Shown here: positions 22,846-28,689 of the stretch, one piece after another
How positions within the stretch are numbered: the stretch's first letter is position 1
Layout of the letters: every line of letters begins with the position of its first letter
IMG/VR virus record: IMGVR_UViG_3300035703_000195
Span: 1-39,293 of that record
DNA from: a virus
Direction: 5' to 3' (one strand)
DNA: 39,293 nucleotides
The notes under the pieces: model-generated
What the model was told of the DNA's origin: nothing
What the model saw: only the letters and a program-made list of their open reading frames with translations
Databases searched by the model: none
Position numbers and translations under genes: made by a program

Positions 22846-23530
22846 ATGCAATAGGGGCCGAGTAGTTTTTTTTCGACGCACCCCCGCCACCAGCAATTCC
22901 CACTGGTTACGGTCCGGATTAAAAAAGTATTTTAACAATTTGAAAACGGGTGAGATGATCTCCAGAGTCAATCGGGAGTCATACCACGCCCACGCACTAC
23001 ACGCGTTAGGATGCCCACAGAGCGCGCCAAGCGCGGCATGAGTCTAGGTACTGGCCGGGTCCGTAGACGCGTTCTAGCGAGAAATCGCGGTTTGGCTTAA
23101 CAATCTCGCGTCAAATCCTGCGCTCCACGCGCTCCAAGAGTCCAGGCGTCCAGGAGTCGATTGCGCTCATGGTGTCCGGTGTGTCCTGATCCACGCGGAA
23201 AGGGGTAGTGTAACCTCATCCCATGCCCGACCAGTCAAGTCAAGCGGGTGTCAGGTGTTCGCCCCCGGAGTCAGTCAGCGGCTCCCGGTCTTGTGCGTGT
23301 CAGACTCCCCGGCTCCTCACCCCCACTAGCCTTCCCTCTCCGGCTCCCGATCTCGCGTCACCCGGTCTTGTGTCATGCATCGCAGCCCGGCCACCCCTAG
23401 GCCCCACCCCACCCCCCTCCCGCGCCCGCCCGCCCCCACCCCCGCGCACCCCACGGCGCGCACCCCCTCCCCACGCCCACCCATTGCGCTCCGACGCGTT
23501 CGCCGTCGCGCGTCTATTTTCCAAAACTCT
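22846..23530. other. GC-rich non-coding leader upstream of ArdC
   Basis: About 0.7 kb holds no gene I can support. It is GC-rich and dense in short repeats: CGGCTCC three times and CCGGTCTTGTG twice between 23279 and 23371, and GTCCAGGCGTCCAGGAGTC near 23142-23160. Proline-rich or Gly/Arg-rich frames here are by-products of base composition. A leftward promoter lies at its right edge, so it would be transcribed as a long G-rich leader ahead of ArdC. Confidence 0.6.
23386..23482 (-). other. Cluster of 15 G-runs on the minus strand (G-quadruplex potential)
   Basis: On the plus strand, C-runs of three or more begin at 23386, 23394, 23402, 23407, 23412, 23419, 23425, 23429, 23433, 23439, 23449, 23463, 23469, 23476 and 23480. 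In 23401-23460 only six of 60 bases are A or T. The minus strand, which is the RNA-like strand for the leftward promoter at 23537, can form several G-quadruplexes, and the plus strand i-motifs. Confidence 0.75.
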
Positions 23531-23536
23531 TATGAC

Positions 23537-23565
23537 ATTTTAACTAACTTGACTCTTTTTATCAA
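23537..23565 (-). promoter_or_regulatory. Leftward sigma-70-like promoter
   Basis: On the minus strand TTGATA (23560-23565) and TAAAAT (23537-23542) are exactly 17 bases apart; each matches five of six consensus positions. The surrounding 23517-23585 is AT-rich. Transcription would start near 23530 and enter the GC-rich leader, then ArdC. Confidence 0.6.
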
Positions 23566-23586
23566 GTATTGGGGTAAATAAAAAGG

Positions 23587-23853
23587 TTAGTAAGGTCTAG
23601 GAAGGCTGTTGGATTGGATGATGGCTTTAGGCTCAGTAGGATGCTCGTAGACGGTTCCTATGGTCTCGATGACATACTTGCCCTTATTTGCGGGTATATC
23701 GCGTGTAATGGTCTTGCAGGGTGTTTTGATGACTAACGATTGATACCGGGTTTCGTTGAAACCAGACTCGGATTTGGAATCTTGGTATCGAACGATCCAA
23801 GGTGTGTCGGGAGTGTACAGGTCGATGTAGATTTGCAGGATCTTATTTTCCAT
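23587..23853 (-). CDS. Hypothetical protein (88 aa)
   Basis: This 88-aa protein has a beta-rich pattern (KILQIYIDLYTPDTPWIVRY, later GKYVIETIGTVYEHPTEPKA). The start overlaps the preceding gene by 11 bases. No family was recognised. It is the last gene before the GC-rich leader and has the normal base use of the early region. Confidence 0.55.
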   Translation of the reverse strand: MENKILQIYIDLYTPDTPWIVRYQDSKSESGFNETRYQSLVIKTPCKTITRDIPANKGKYVIETIGTVYEHPTEPKAIIQSNSLPRPY

Positions 23854-24067
23854 TTTGAAGTTCGGCTTTCAAATGGTCGGCCTGTTTCTTGACCCGTTGT
23901 AAGATGTGTTTCTTTTGATTCAATAACTCTGTGATGGCTTCTGAACACACTGACTTGAGCCTTGGATCTAGCCTCGCCAGATTCTCGTAATGCTCGATAA
24001 CGCTGGTGTAATGATCAAACAGCGTAAGTAAGTATCGTGCATTGCAAACGAACAGTGCATCCTTCAC
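23843..24067 (-). CDS. Hypothetical helical protein (74 aa)
   Basis: This 74-aa protein is helical, with a basic coiled-coil second half (ITELLNQKKHILQRVKKQAD, then HLKAELQNGK). No family was recognised. It lies between the 51-aa membrane protein and the 88-aa protein in the leftward row. Confidence 0.5.
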   Translation of the reverse strand: MKDALFVCNARYLLTLFDHYTSVIEHYENLARLDPRLKSVCSEAITELLNQKKHILQRVKKQADHLKAELQNGK

Positions 24068-24099
24068 AGATTCAGTTTATATGGCTTTTGGGGATAGGT

Positions 24100-24255
24100 C
24101 TATTCTGACTTGCGGTCATCCCATTTATTCGACCAAGGCCACCATACGCGCTTGATGATGGGGTTCCAGTTTGGTGTGGGCATATTCCACAGCTTCCAAC
24201 TGCGGTTCATGATGATAAGGGTGGTGATGATAATTGCGATTGCGATGAGTGTCAT
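24100..24255 (-). CDS. Small membrane protein downstream of the structured RNA
   Basis: This 51-aa protein has an N-terminal membrane segment (MTLIAIAIIITTLIM) and a Trp- and Lys-rich cytoplasmic tail (WNPIIKRVWWPWSNKWDDRK). The ribosome site GGAGCAAAT is strong. Its leader begins directly after the structured RNA and its terminator-like end at 24298, so readthrough or an RNA switch could set its level. No family was recognised. Confidence 0.65.
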   Translation of the reverse strand: MTLIAIAIIITTLIIMNRSWKLWNMPTPNWNPIIKRVWWPWSNKWDDRKSE

Positions 24256-24297
24256 ATTTGCTCCTATTAAGCCGTTAATAAGTTCTTCTTAACATCT

Positions 24298-24500
24298 AAA
24301 AACCCCCCAAAGAAGAGCTTGGGATACCGAAATTGTTCCGTTACCGGATAACCTTCGGGTGCTTGGTCTTGTGAGTGGAATCACAATCCGGGGAAGTAGT
24401 TGCACTTCCTTGGGGGGTGCTTGTGGTTGTGCCACAAAAGTTTGGCCGAATTAACCCCTGCTCGGCTCTACACAGGACAGACGCGCCCAAAGGAGGGGCG
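24298..24500 (-). ncRNA. Structured RNA with terminator-like 3' end, family not recognised
   Basis: The leftward strand can fold into at least six helices. Arm positions on the plus strand are 24484-24488/24496-24500, 24445-24449/24462-24466, 24421-24426/24432-24437, 24392-24397/24404-24409, 24369-24374/24381-24386, and 24327-24331/24354-24358 with an inner 4-bp stem at 24340-24343/24349-24352. A 9-bp helix (24302-24310/24410-24418) closes the last three hairpins into a multi-branch unit. Leftward, its 3' arm GGGGGG is followed by TTTTT. The same arm can instead pair locally (24306-24310/24319-24323) to make a short terminator. Such competition is typical of riboswitches or attenuators, but a free small RNA is equally possible. 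No known RNA family was recognised. Confidence 0.6.
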
Positions 24501-24505
24501 TTGGT

Positions 24506-24679
24506 TTATGTTGTTCCTTTCAACGCTTCACGGGCTTTTTTCTCGCAATAGGCAAGCGTTGCCTCGTTGGAATAGATGCAGTGAACAATGTCATCGAGCG
24601 CTTCCCGATAACGAGCGTTTTCGGCCTTCAGGTTTGCAATAACCATCAATGCAGCATCCAGTTCGTTTTCAATGCCCAT
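24506..24679 (-). CDS. Small coiled-coil protein (57 aa)
   Basis: This 57-aa protein contains LDAALMVIANLKAENARYRE, a short coiled coil, and HCIYSNEATLAYCEKKAREA, with two cysteines. It lies between the secreted repeat protein and the structured RNA; its stop is six bases before the first RNA hairpin. No family was recognised with certainty. Confidence 0.55.
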   Translation of the reverse strand: MGIENELDAALMVIANLKAENARYREALDDIVHCIYSNEATLAYCEKKAREALKGTT

Positions 24680-24691
24680 CTATACAGCCTC

Positions 24692-24943
24692 TCAGTAACA
24701 ATCCGTATAGGTGTTTTGGCCGATGGTACGGGTAGTGCAGTTCACCTGATTGCCGCGATTGTCATACCCATCAGAATAGGTGGTGTTACCGATCTGACGA
24801 GTGGTGATGTTGCTGTTGTACCCATTGTTGCCATAGGTATCGGTATAGATTGTGTTACCGACCTTACGGCTAGTGGTGTTGTAGTAGTCATAGGCTTGTG
24901 CCGATGATGCGAACAGTGCGATTACTGCGATTAGTGCTTTCAT
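24692..24943 (-). CDS. Secreted repeat protein
   Basis: This 83-aa protein has a clear signal peptide (MKALIAVIALFASSAQA, cut before YDYYN). Three tandem units of about 21 residues follow, each with TT-x-R-x-[VI]G-[NQ]-[TN]-[TI]Y[TS]D, the last closing with a cysteine pair (NCTTRTIGQNTYTDCY). It is therefore periplasmic or outer-membrane associated. AAGGAG is the ribosome site. Such a product in an early phage region may alter the cell surface, for instance against superinfection; this is inference. Confidence 0.75.
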   Translation of the reverse strand: MKALIAVIALFASSAQAYDYYNTTSRKVGNTIYTDTYGNNGYNSNITTRQIGNTTYSDGYDNRGNQVNCTTRTIGQNTYTDCY

Positions 24944-24964
24944 GTTTTCTCCTTATTTGATTTT

Positions 24965-25025
24965 CTCGCCGCCAGACTCAAGGTGTGTGTGTTTCCAGCG
25001 GCGAGTTGTTGGCGTTATTGCCAAC
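24965..25025. promoter_or_regulatory. Two strong hairpins upstream of the secreted protein
   Basis: A perfect 8-bp stem (24965-24972/24998-25005) encloses a loop with a GT-repeat. A 6-bp stem (25008-25013/25020-25025) lies next to it. They lie in the leader of the secreted protein gene and after the stop of the 35-aa membrane gene. No T-run follows in either direction, so they are more likely RNA-processing or protein-binding structures than terminators. Confidence 0.5.
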
Positions 25026-25037
25026 GAAAGTTAAAGT

Positions 25038-25145
25038 CTAATACTTCCAACAGAACTTGATGAACTTAACAATCAAGTAACAAATCAGAGCAAAGACCCA
25101 AAGTCCGATTACCGAACAAGTTATGAAAAAAATGATCAGATCCAT
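25038..25145 (-). CDS. Membrane micropeptide (35 aa)
   Basis: This 35-aa peptide is almost wholly hydrophobic (MDLIIFFITCSVIGLWVFAL then ICYLIVKF), with a basic end (KFCWKY). AGAG precedes the ATG. It is one of three small membrane frames in a row, which supports its being real. Confidence 0.5.
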   Translation of the reverse strand: MDLIIFFITCSVIGLWVFALICYLIVKFIKFCWKY

Positions 25146-25160
25146 ATTAACTCTTTATTC

Positions 25161-25286
25161 CTAGCTCCATGCCCAAAAGATAAATTTGAATATGGCTACG
25201 AATACAGTGATGATCAGAAAAATCGCCACTGCTGAAAATACGAACTCTAAAAAATCATCCATTTCGTTTTGGTGTTTATTTTCCAT
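25161..25286 (-). CDS. Membrane micropeptide (41 aa)
   Basis: This 41-aa peptide has a polar start (MENKHQNEMDD) and one long membrane span (LEFVFSAVAIFLIITVFVAI) ending in an aromatic patch (FKFIFWAWS). AGGAAAAGAAG lies upstream and the start overlaps the 23-aa frame. No family was recognised. Confidence 0.5.
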   Translation of the reverse strand: MENKHQNEMDDFLEFVFSAVAIFLIITVFVAIFKFIFWAWS

Positions 25287-25347
25287 CTTCTTTTCCTATT
25301 AGGTATCCGATTATTGCGGCCACAATCAGCCAGTATTCATTAACCAT
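25276..25347 (-). CDS. Membrane micropeptide (23 aa)
   Basis: This 23-aa peptide (core YWLIVAAIIGYLIGKEDGK) has one short span. Its start overlaps the end of the 67-aa gene and its end overlaps the 41-aa gene, so translation would be coupled. The ribosome site is weak. It is listed because of the coupling and the repeated membrane theme. Confidence 0.4.
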   Translation of the reverse strand: MVNEYWLIVAAIIGYLIGKEDGK

Positions 25348-25543
25348 TACGAAGTTCCGACTTCTTCTCTTCAAGCCATCCGGCAAATCCGCTTGCATAC
25401 ATCTCATGCAACTGATCTGCCTCTTTGCTCATCAGAAACCGAATTGCAATCTCGTATCCGCGAATTACAGCCTCATCGAGCTTGCCTTCAAATACATCCG
25501 AACGCATCCGTACATTGAAATCAGGGTCAATCGTGTGTGTCAT
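25340..25543 (-). CDS. Hypothetical protein (67 aa)
   Basis: This 67-aa protein starts at ATG 25543 with AAGGAG at good spacing; an upstream extension to 25564 would skip that site. It is helical and acidic (FEGKLDEAVIRGYEIAIRFL, ending FAGWLEEKKSELRNG). A promoter-like pair at 25563-25591 precedes it. No family was recognised. Confidence 0.6.
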   Translation of the reverse strand: MTHTIDPDFNVRMRSDVFEGKLDEAVIRGYEIAIRFLMSKEADQLHEMYASGFAGWLEEKKSELRNG

Positions 25544-25562
25544 TGTGTTTCTCCTTACAAGC

Positions 25563-25591
25563 ATCTTATTACGGTGTTATCATGTTATCAA
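25563..25591 (-). promoter_or_regulatory. Leftward promoter overlapping the third near-palindrome
   Basis: On the minus strand TTGATA (25586-25591) and TAAGAT (25563-25568) are 17 bases apart. The -35 and the start of the spacer lie inside the repeated 20-bp near-palindrome (25574-25593), so a bound protein would block this promoter. Confidence 0.5.
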
Positions 25592-25593
25592 CA
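25574..25593. promoter_or_regulatory. Near-palindromic operator-like motif, copy 3
   Basis: The site GTGTTATCATGTTATCAACA agrees with copy 1 at 17 and copy 2 at 16 of 20 positions. It is centred on CATG and overlaps the -35 of a leftward promoter and the stop codon of the zinc protein gene at 25588. Confidence 0.55.
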
Positions 25594-25938
25594 TTTATTT
25601 TCACAAATGAAAAAATAATTGTACCCGTCATTGGAAAGTTTGATTGCAGCCCTCTTTCCGCAGTGCAAACAGAACTCTTGGTGGAAGCTCTCGGCCTTCT
25701 TCATTGTCTCTTGAGAGATGAACATGGCCTCCTCCATCACTGCATTCTCATACGCCTCAAGGCCCATCGGCTCCCGATAGAACTTCTTGCGATAAGACTG
25801 CACCAATGCCTTTATTTTATCGCTCTCAAGATCACTTGTTAGCAATTCGCTTACCCCATTTCTCCGCGTATGTTTTAGTAGACCCGGTAGCATTATTGCT
25901 GCTAGAGCGTTCAATTTCTGTATATCGACCTTTTCCAT
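25588..25938 (-). CDS. Zinc-binding protein overlapping the helicase gene
   Basis: This 116-aa protein starts at ATG 25938 with GAGGAATGAAG before it, inside the helicase gene (107-base overlap in another frame). The C-terminus has two cysteine pairs (FCLHCGKRAAI and FICENKC). The middle has a helical YRKKFYREPMGLEAYENAVM. Such an overlap is long for phages, but the ribosome site and the zinc pairs support a real gene. No family was recognised; it may assist the helicase. Confidence 0.6.
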   Translation of the reverse strand: MEKVDIQKLNALAAIMLPGLLKHTRRNGVSELLTSDLESDKIKALVQSYRKKFYREPMGLEAYENAVMEEAMFISQETMKKAESFHQEFCLHCGKRAAIKLSNDGYNYFFICENKC

Positions 25939-26764
25939 CTTCATTCCTCATGTAAAATACTTGGTTTACGAACTTCCCGCGCTTCCGTAGCTTCTTGAAT
26001 ACGAACTCGCGGTCATACGGCGTTAAGCCGTAATTATCCTGTTCCTCGCGCGTCATCCTGTTCATCAGCAAAATATTCGTCGCCTCCTGAACAGCCGTAG
26101 ATGACCCCTTGATGTCGAACTCCGACACAATCTTGCCATCCACCGTCTTACGAGGGTGCATCACAAGGAAAATGTGCATCGGCGTTACCTTCACCGCCTG
26201 AACGAACTTGTGTACCGTCTCGTCCATCTCAAGCGTTTGGTCCCCGCCCCTCGCTGGCTTCAACATGAAGTTCAGGTTATCGACGATCATGATGTTCGCC
26301 TCATGCGTGTCCTGAACGAACTTCATCAGGTCAATGAACTCGTCAATGTCCACACGCGACGAGTATGTCGTCACCACAAGGTTCTTGATGATTTTCTCTT
26401 GGTAGGTCTTGAGGGTCCAGTGGAGCTTCTTGCGGCTCTCATCGTCGGCGGGTTCTCCTGAGATGAAGTCATGCCCCCCAAGCACCGACAGGACCATCTT
26501 CGTAAAGTCCACTTCGCCGATCTCAATGGGGGCGACGAACACCTTCTGGTCCTGCTCGATCAGCTTCGCGGTCAGGTTTGCAAGCCAAAGGCTTTTACCC
26601 GCTCCAGTTGGCCCACAGAAGATCGAAAACTCGCGGGGCCTTAGTCCACCCGTCATCCGGTTGAAATTCGTCCAGCCGTCAAGCGGAACGCCAGTGGGGG
26701 GTGTCAAAATCTCGACCGCAGCCTTGTCCAGCACCTCAAGGGTTTTTGCTATTGGGAGGGTCAT
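25832..26764 (-). CDS. DnaB-type replicative helicase (RecA-fold core)
   Basis: This 310-aa protein has the DnaB C-terminal domain: FNRMTGGLRPREFSIFCGPT, then GAGKSLWLANL (Walker A), IMIVDNLNFMLKP (Walker B) and HIFLVMHPRKTVDGK, like the DnaB H4 region. It lacks the N-terminal primase-binding domain of full DnaB (about 460 aa). It is coupled by ATGA to the initiator gene just before it, as helicase or loader genes are in lambdoid phages. It would unwind the phage origin and use host primase. Confidence 0.85.
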   Translation of the reverse strand: MTLPIAKTLEVLDKAAVEILTPPTGVPLDGWTNFNRMTGGLRPREFSIFCGPTGAGKSLWLANLTAKLIEQDQKVFVAPIEIGEVDFTKMVLSVLGGHDFISGEPADDESRKKLHWTLKTYQEKIIKNLVVTTYSSRVDIDEFIDLMKFVQDTHEANIMIVDNLNFMLKPARGGDQTLEMDETVHKFVQAVKVTPMHIFLVMHPRKTVDGKIVSEFDIKGSSTAVQEATNILLMNRMTREEQDNYGLTPYDREFVFKKLRKRGKFVNQVFYMRNEDGKGRYTEIERSSSNNATGSTKTYAEKWGKRIANK

Positions 26765-27462
26765 GAGTATTTCCCTTCCAGAATCTTGATCGCATTGTCA
26801 CCACGAACGATGAAGTCAAGATCACAGCGCCACGGCTTTGAACGGTTTCCGCTCACCGCGCCTTGCCCTGTCAGGAATTGCGACTTGTTGACCGCTTGAA
26901 TCACATCCTGCCAAAACTCAGCCTCGGGGTACTCGCGCAGCGCCTTAGCGATTGCGCGCTTCCGACCGTCCGTGAGCTTGATTACTCTGGCTAGTGAGGG
27001 GTTGGCAAGACTATTCCATAAGTTGACTAGATCGGTGGTCTTTAGGCCTCCCTCAACAGCCTCAGACACCTCGTCGCCTTTCGACGAGAATATGTCCTGT
27101 TCTGTCCTGTCCTGTCCTGTAACGGCCAAATCACGATCCGCTGACGATCCCGCCACGATCCCCATACGATCCCGACCTTCAAGTATTTGCTTTTCGATCA
27201 TTTTTTCAATCGTCTGCAAAATGTCTTTCGGCTTATGTCGGGTGATGTAGGCGAAGTGGTCAAGGTCAATAGTGAATAAACCTTGCTCGTTTTGTTGGCT
27301 CGCCTCACACAGCAAATAAATGAATATCAGACGATTCTGGTCGGAAAAATCAAAAAAATTTCGGTTCGTCGCAAAGTCGTTTGCGAACGAAAACCAGACC
27401 GGGTTTTTGTACTCCTTCGCCCTCTTGTTGTAGTCTTCCCAATTCTTGAATTTTAGGCGCAC
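26761..27462 (-). CDS. Replication initiator (lambda O-like)
   Basis: This 233-aa protein starts at GTG 27462, with AAGGGGGG four bases upstream. The N-terminal part has a winged-helix pattern (NRLIFIYLLCEASQQNEQGL, then FAYITRHKPKDILQTIEKMI). A linker at about 95-125 is followed by a C-terminal domain with GRKRAIAKALREYPEAEFWQ and WRCDLDFIVRGDNAIKILEG, as in phage replisome organisers that recruit helicase. The linker DNA contains the iteron-like repeats of the proposed origin. It is the first gene of the leftward early operon. Confidence 0.8.
   Translation of the reverse strand: MRLKFKNWEDYNKRAKEYKNPVWFSFANDFATNRNFFDFSDQNRLIFIYLLCEASQQNEQGLFTIDLDHFAYITRHKPKDILQTIEKMIEKQILEGRDRMGIVAGSSADRDLAVTGQDRTEQDIFSSKGDEVSEAVEGGLKTTDLVNLWNSLANPSLARVIKLTDGRKRAIAKALREYPEAEFWQDVIQAVNKSQFLTGQGAVSGNRSKPWRCDLDFIVRGDNAIKILEGKYS
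27093..27172. other. Proposed replication origin inside the initiator gene
   Basis: ACGATCC occurs at 27133, 27144, 27155 and 27166, an exact 11-bp period, one turn of DNA. The period is not a multiple of three, so protein sequence does not explain it. Next to it, 27093-27120 holds five-base units TGTCC, TGTTC, TGTCC, TGTCC, TGTCC, TGT. An AT-rich stretch (27181-27230) follows on the other side. Four iterons within an O-like gene is the arrangement of the lambda origin. Confidence 0.75.
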
Positions 27463-27555
27463 AAGGCCCCCCTTTTTGTTGTTAATACATTGATGTTTTC
27501 AGGGAGATTTGCTAACCTTTTTGGCAAGCAGATGACTCCCAGACCCATTTGCGAT

Positions 27556-27609
27556 CCAGACACCCGGCCAAGGGTGATTCTGGAACATAGGCCGGATACA
27601 TCCCGGCCT
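27556..27609. promoter_or_regulatory. Pair of strong hairpins in the divergent early/late gap
   Basis: A stem of CCAGA-CACCC (27556-27565) with GGGTG (27572-27576) and TCTGG (27579-27583), with a two-base bulge, is followed five bases later by a perfect 7-bp stem (27589-27595/27603-27609) and TTTT on the plus strand. They lie ahead of the initiator gene in leftward RNA. They may be a rightward terminator, or paired RNA hairpins in the early leader. Confidence 0.5.
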
Positions 27610-27724
27610 TTTCCATTTTTGAAGCACCAATTCTCAAAAGTCAAAGCCAAAATCCAAAAAACAGTTTTTTTGCTTTAGAGGCTTGCTATTGTAAAATTAA
27701 GATGGCGGCTTATCATGGATGAGA

Positions 27725-27770
27725 CAAGATATGTCTTGCTCGGTGGTTTTTGTGTGTGTGTTTTCCACCG
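27725..27770 (+). promoter_or_regulatory. Hairpins with GT-repeat loop upstream of TerS
   Basis: CAAGA/TCTTG (27725-27729/27734-27738) and CGGTGG/CCACCG (27741-27746/27765-27770, 18-base loop with GTGTGTGTG) lie 34-79 bases before the TerS start. A similar GT-loop hairpin is at 24965-25005. Near TerS, it may be RNA leader structure or part of a packaging start site. The rest of 27463-27803 holds no supported gene. Confidence 0.45.
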
Positions 27771-27803
27771 TGGGAGGGTTATCCTGCCGCCAGCTTTTTA
27801 ACT

Positions 27804-28409
27804 ATGGGGAATGAAAAAAAATCAATGAAAGAAGCCGTTCAAGAGAAGGTTAAGACCTACAAAGAGAAAGTTGACGAACAGGTCGCCGTTCTCAAAGAAG
27901 CTCCCATTTCTGCTCGCGTCAAAGCCGTTTGTCACATGGCGGCAATCGGATTCAATAAAAAAGAAATCGCCGTTTCTCTTGGAATACCAGAAAGCCGAGT
28001 AGGAGCCGTTCTTTCCAGCAAAAGCGCAAAAGCCCAAATTGACAAGATCCAACACGACCTGTTCTTTGCCGATCCCCAAAAGATGTTTCGGACTGAAGTA
28101 CCCCGCGCATTTAGGCGTATTCGCAAGGTTCTTTATGGCGAAAAAACCAAGGATAATGATGTTCTAAGGGCCGCAGACATGATCTTTGACCGGGCACTTG
28201 GGAAGCCAAAACAAGAAGTCGCTCACGAAGCGTCCTCCATCAAGCAACTTTTTGAAATGCTGGACAAGCAAAGCCAAGACCAAAACCAAATTATTGAAGT
28301 AAAGTCTAATGTTGTAGACCAATCAACCGTAGTTGATGCAGACTTTAAAGAGAAAGAAAAACCACAGGGCGATGAAATGGATAATTGGATTATGGAGAAT
28401 CTGAAATAA
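27804..28409 (+). CDS. terS: Terminase small subunit
   Basis: This 201-aa protein starts at ATG 27804. It has a helix-turn-helix near residues 36-70 (ARVKAVCHMAAIGFNKKEIA, then SLGIPESRVGAVL), a helical oligomerisation part (FRRIRKVLYGEKTKDNDVLR) and an acidic tail. TerS proteins bind the packaging site and hand DNA to TerL. It is the first gene of the rightward packaging and head operon. There is no strong ribosome site before 27804; the downstream ATG at 27825 is an alternative. Confidence 0.75.
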   Translation: MGNEKKSMKEAVQEKVKTYKEKVDEQVAVLKEAPISARVKAVCHMAAIGFNKKEIAVSLGIPESRVGAVLSSKSAKAQIDKIQHDLFFADPQKMFRTEVPRAFRRIRKVLYGEKTKDNDVLRAADMIFDRALGKPKQEVAHEASSIKQLFEMLDKQSQDQNQIIEVKSNVVDQSTVVDADFKEKEKPQGDEMDNWIMENLK

Positions 28410-28681
28410 TGGGCAAGTTTACGACTTCATTATTTAACCTTACAGAAACCGATCCACTTGGAGACTATGCCTTTTCTTTCGCCGTTATTCAGACTAACTC
28501 AGGGTCATATCCAACCGCAGAAACAACGGCAGATGTTCTTACCCTAACTACTGCAAATCCGGCAGACTACTTTTTTCAGGGCAATGCCACTACGGATACG
28601 GTTACTTTAATTTTAGCTAACTTTTACAATAAACCACAAACAGATGAAGTAGCATTGGTCTACGCTTTAATGTTTGGATGA
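28409..28681 (+). CDS. Small structural-type protein (90 aa)
   Basis: This 90-aa protein starts in a TAATG overlap with TerS, with GGAG upstream. It is Thr/Ala-rich beta sequence (TTADVLTLTTANPADYFFQG, then TDTVTLILANFYN), the composition of virion decoration or fibre parts. It directly precedes the 611-aa beta-repeat protein and may form part of the same surface structure. No family was recognised. Confidence 0.55.
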   Translation: MGKFTTSLFNLTETDPLGDYAFSFAVIQTNSGSYPTAETTADVLTLTTANPADYFFQGNATTDTVTLILANFYNKPQTDEVALVYALMFG

Positions 28682-28689
28682 GGTGAACC

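Noticed and set aside
23223-23543. Proline-rich 106-aa plus-strand frame and Gly/Arg-rich 74-aa minus-strand frame (23300-23524)
   Set aside because: Both follow from C-runs in the leader. The minus one needs a TTG start and neither has a ribosome site.
24965-25025. Terminators for the small membrane genes
   Set aside because: The stems are strong, but no T-run follows in either direction.
27453-27650. 65-aa minus-strand frame before the initiator gene
   Set aside because: It needs a TTG start, covers two strong hairpins and has no protein-like pattern.
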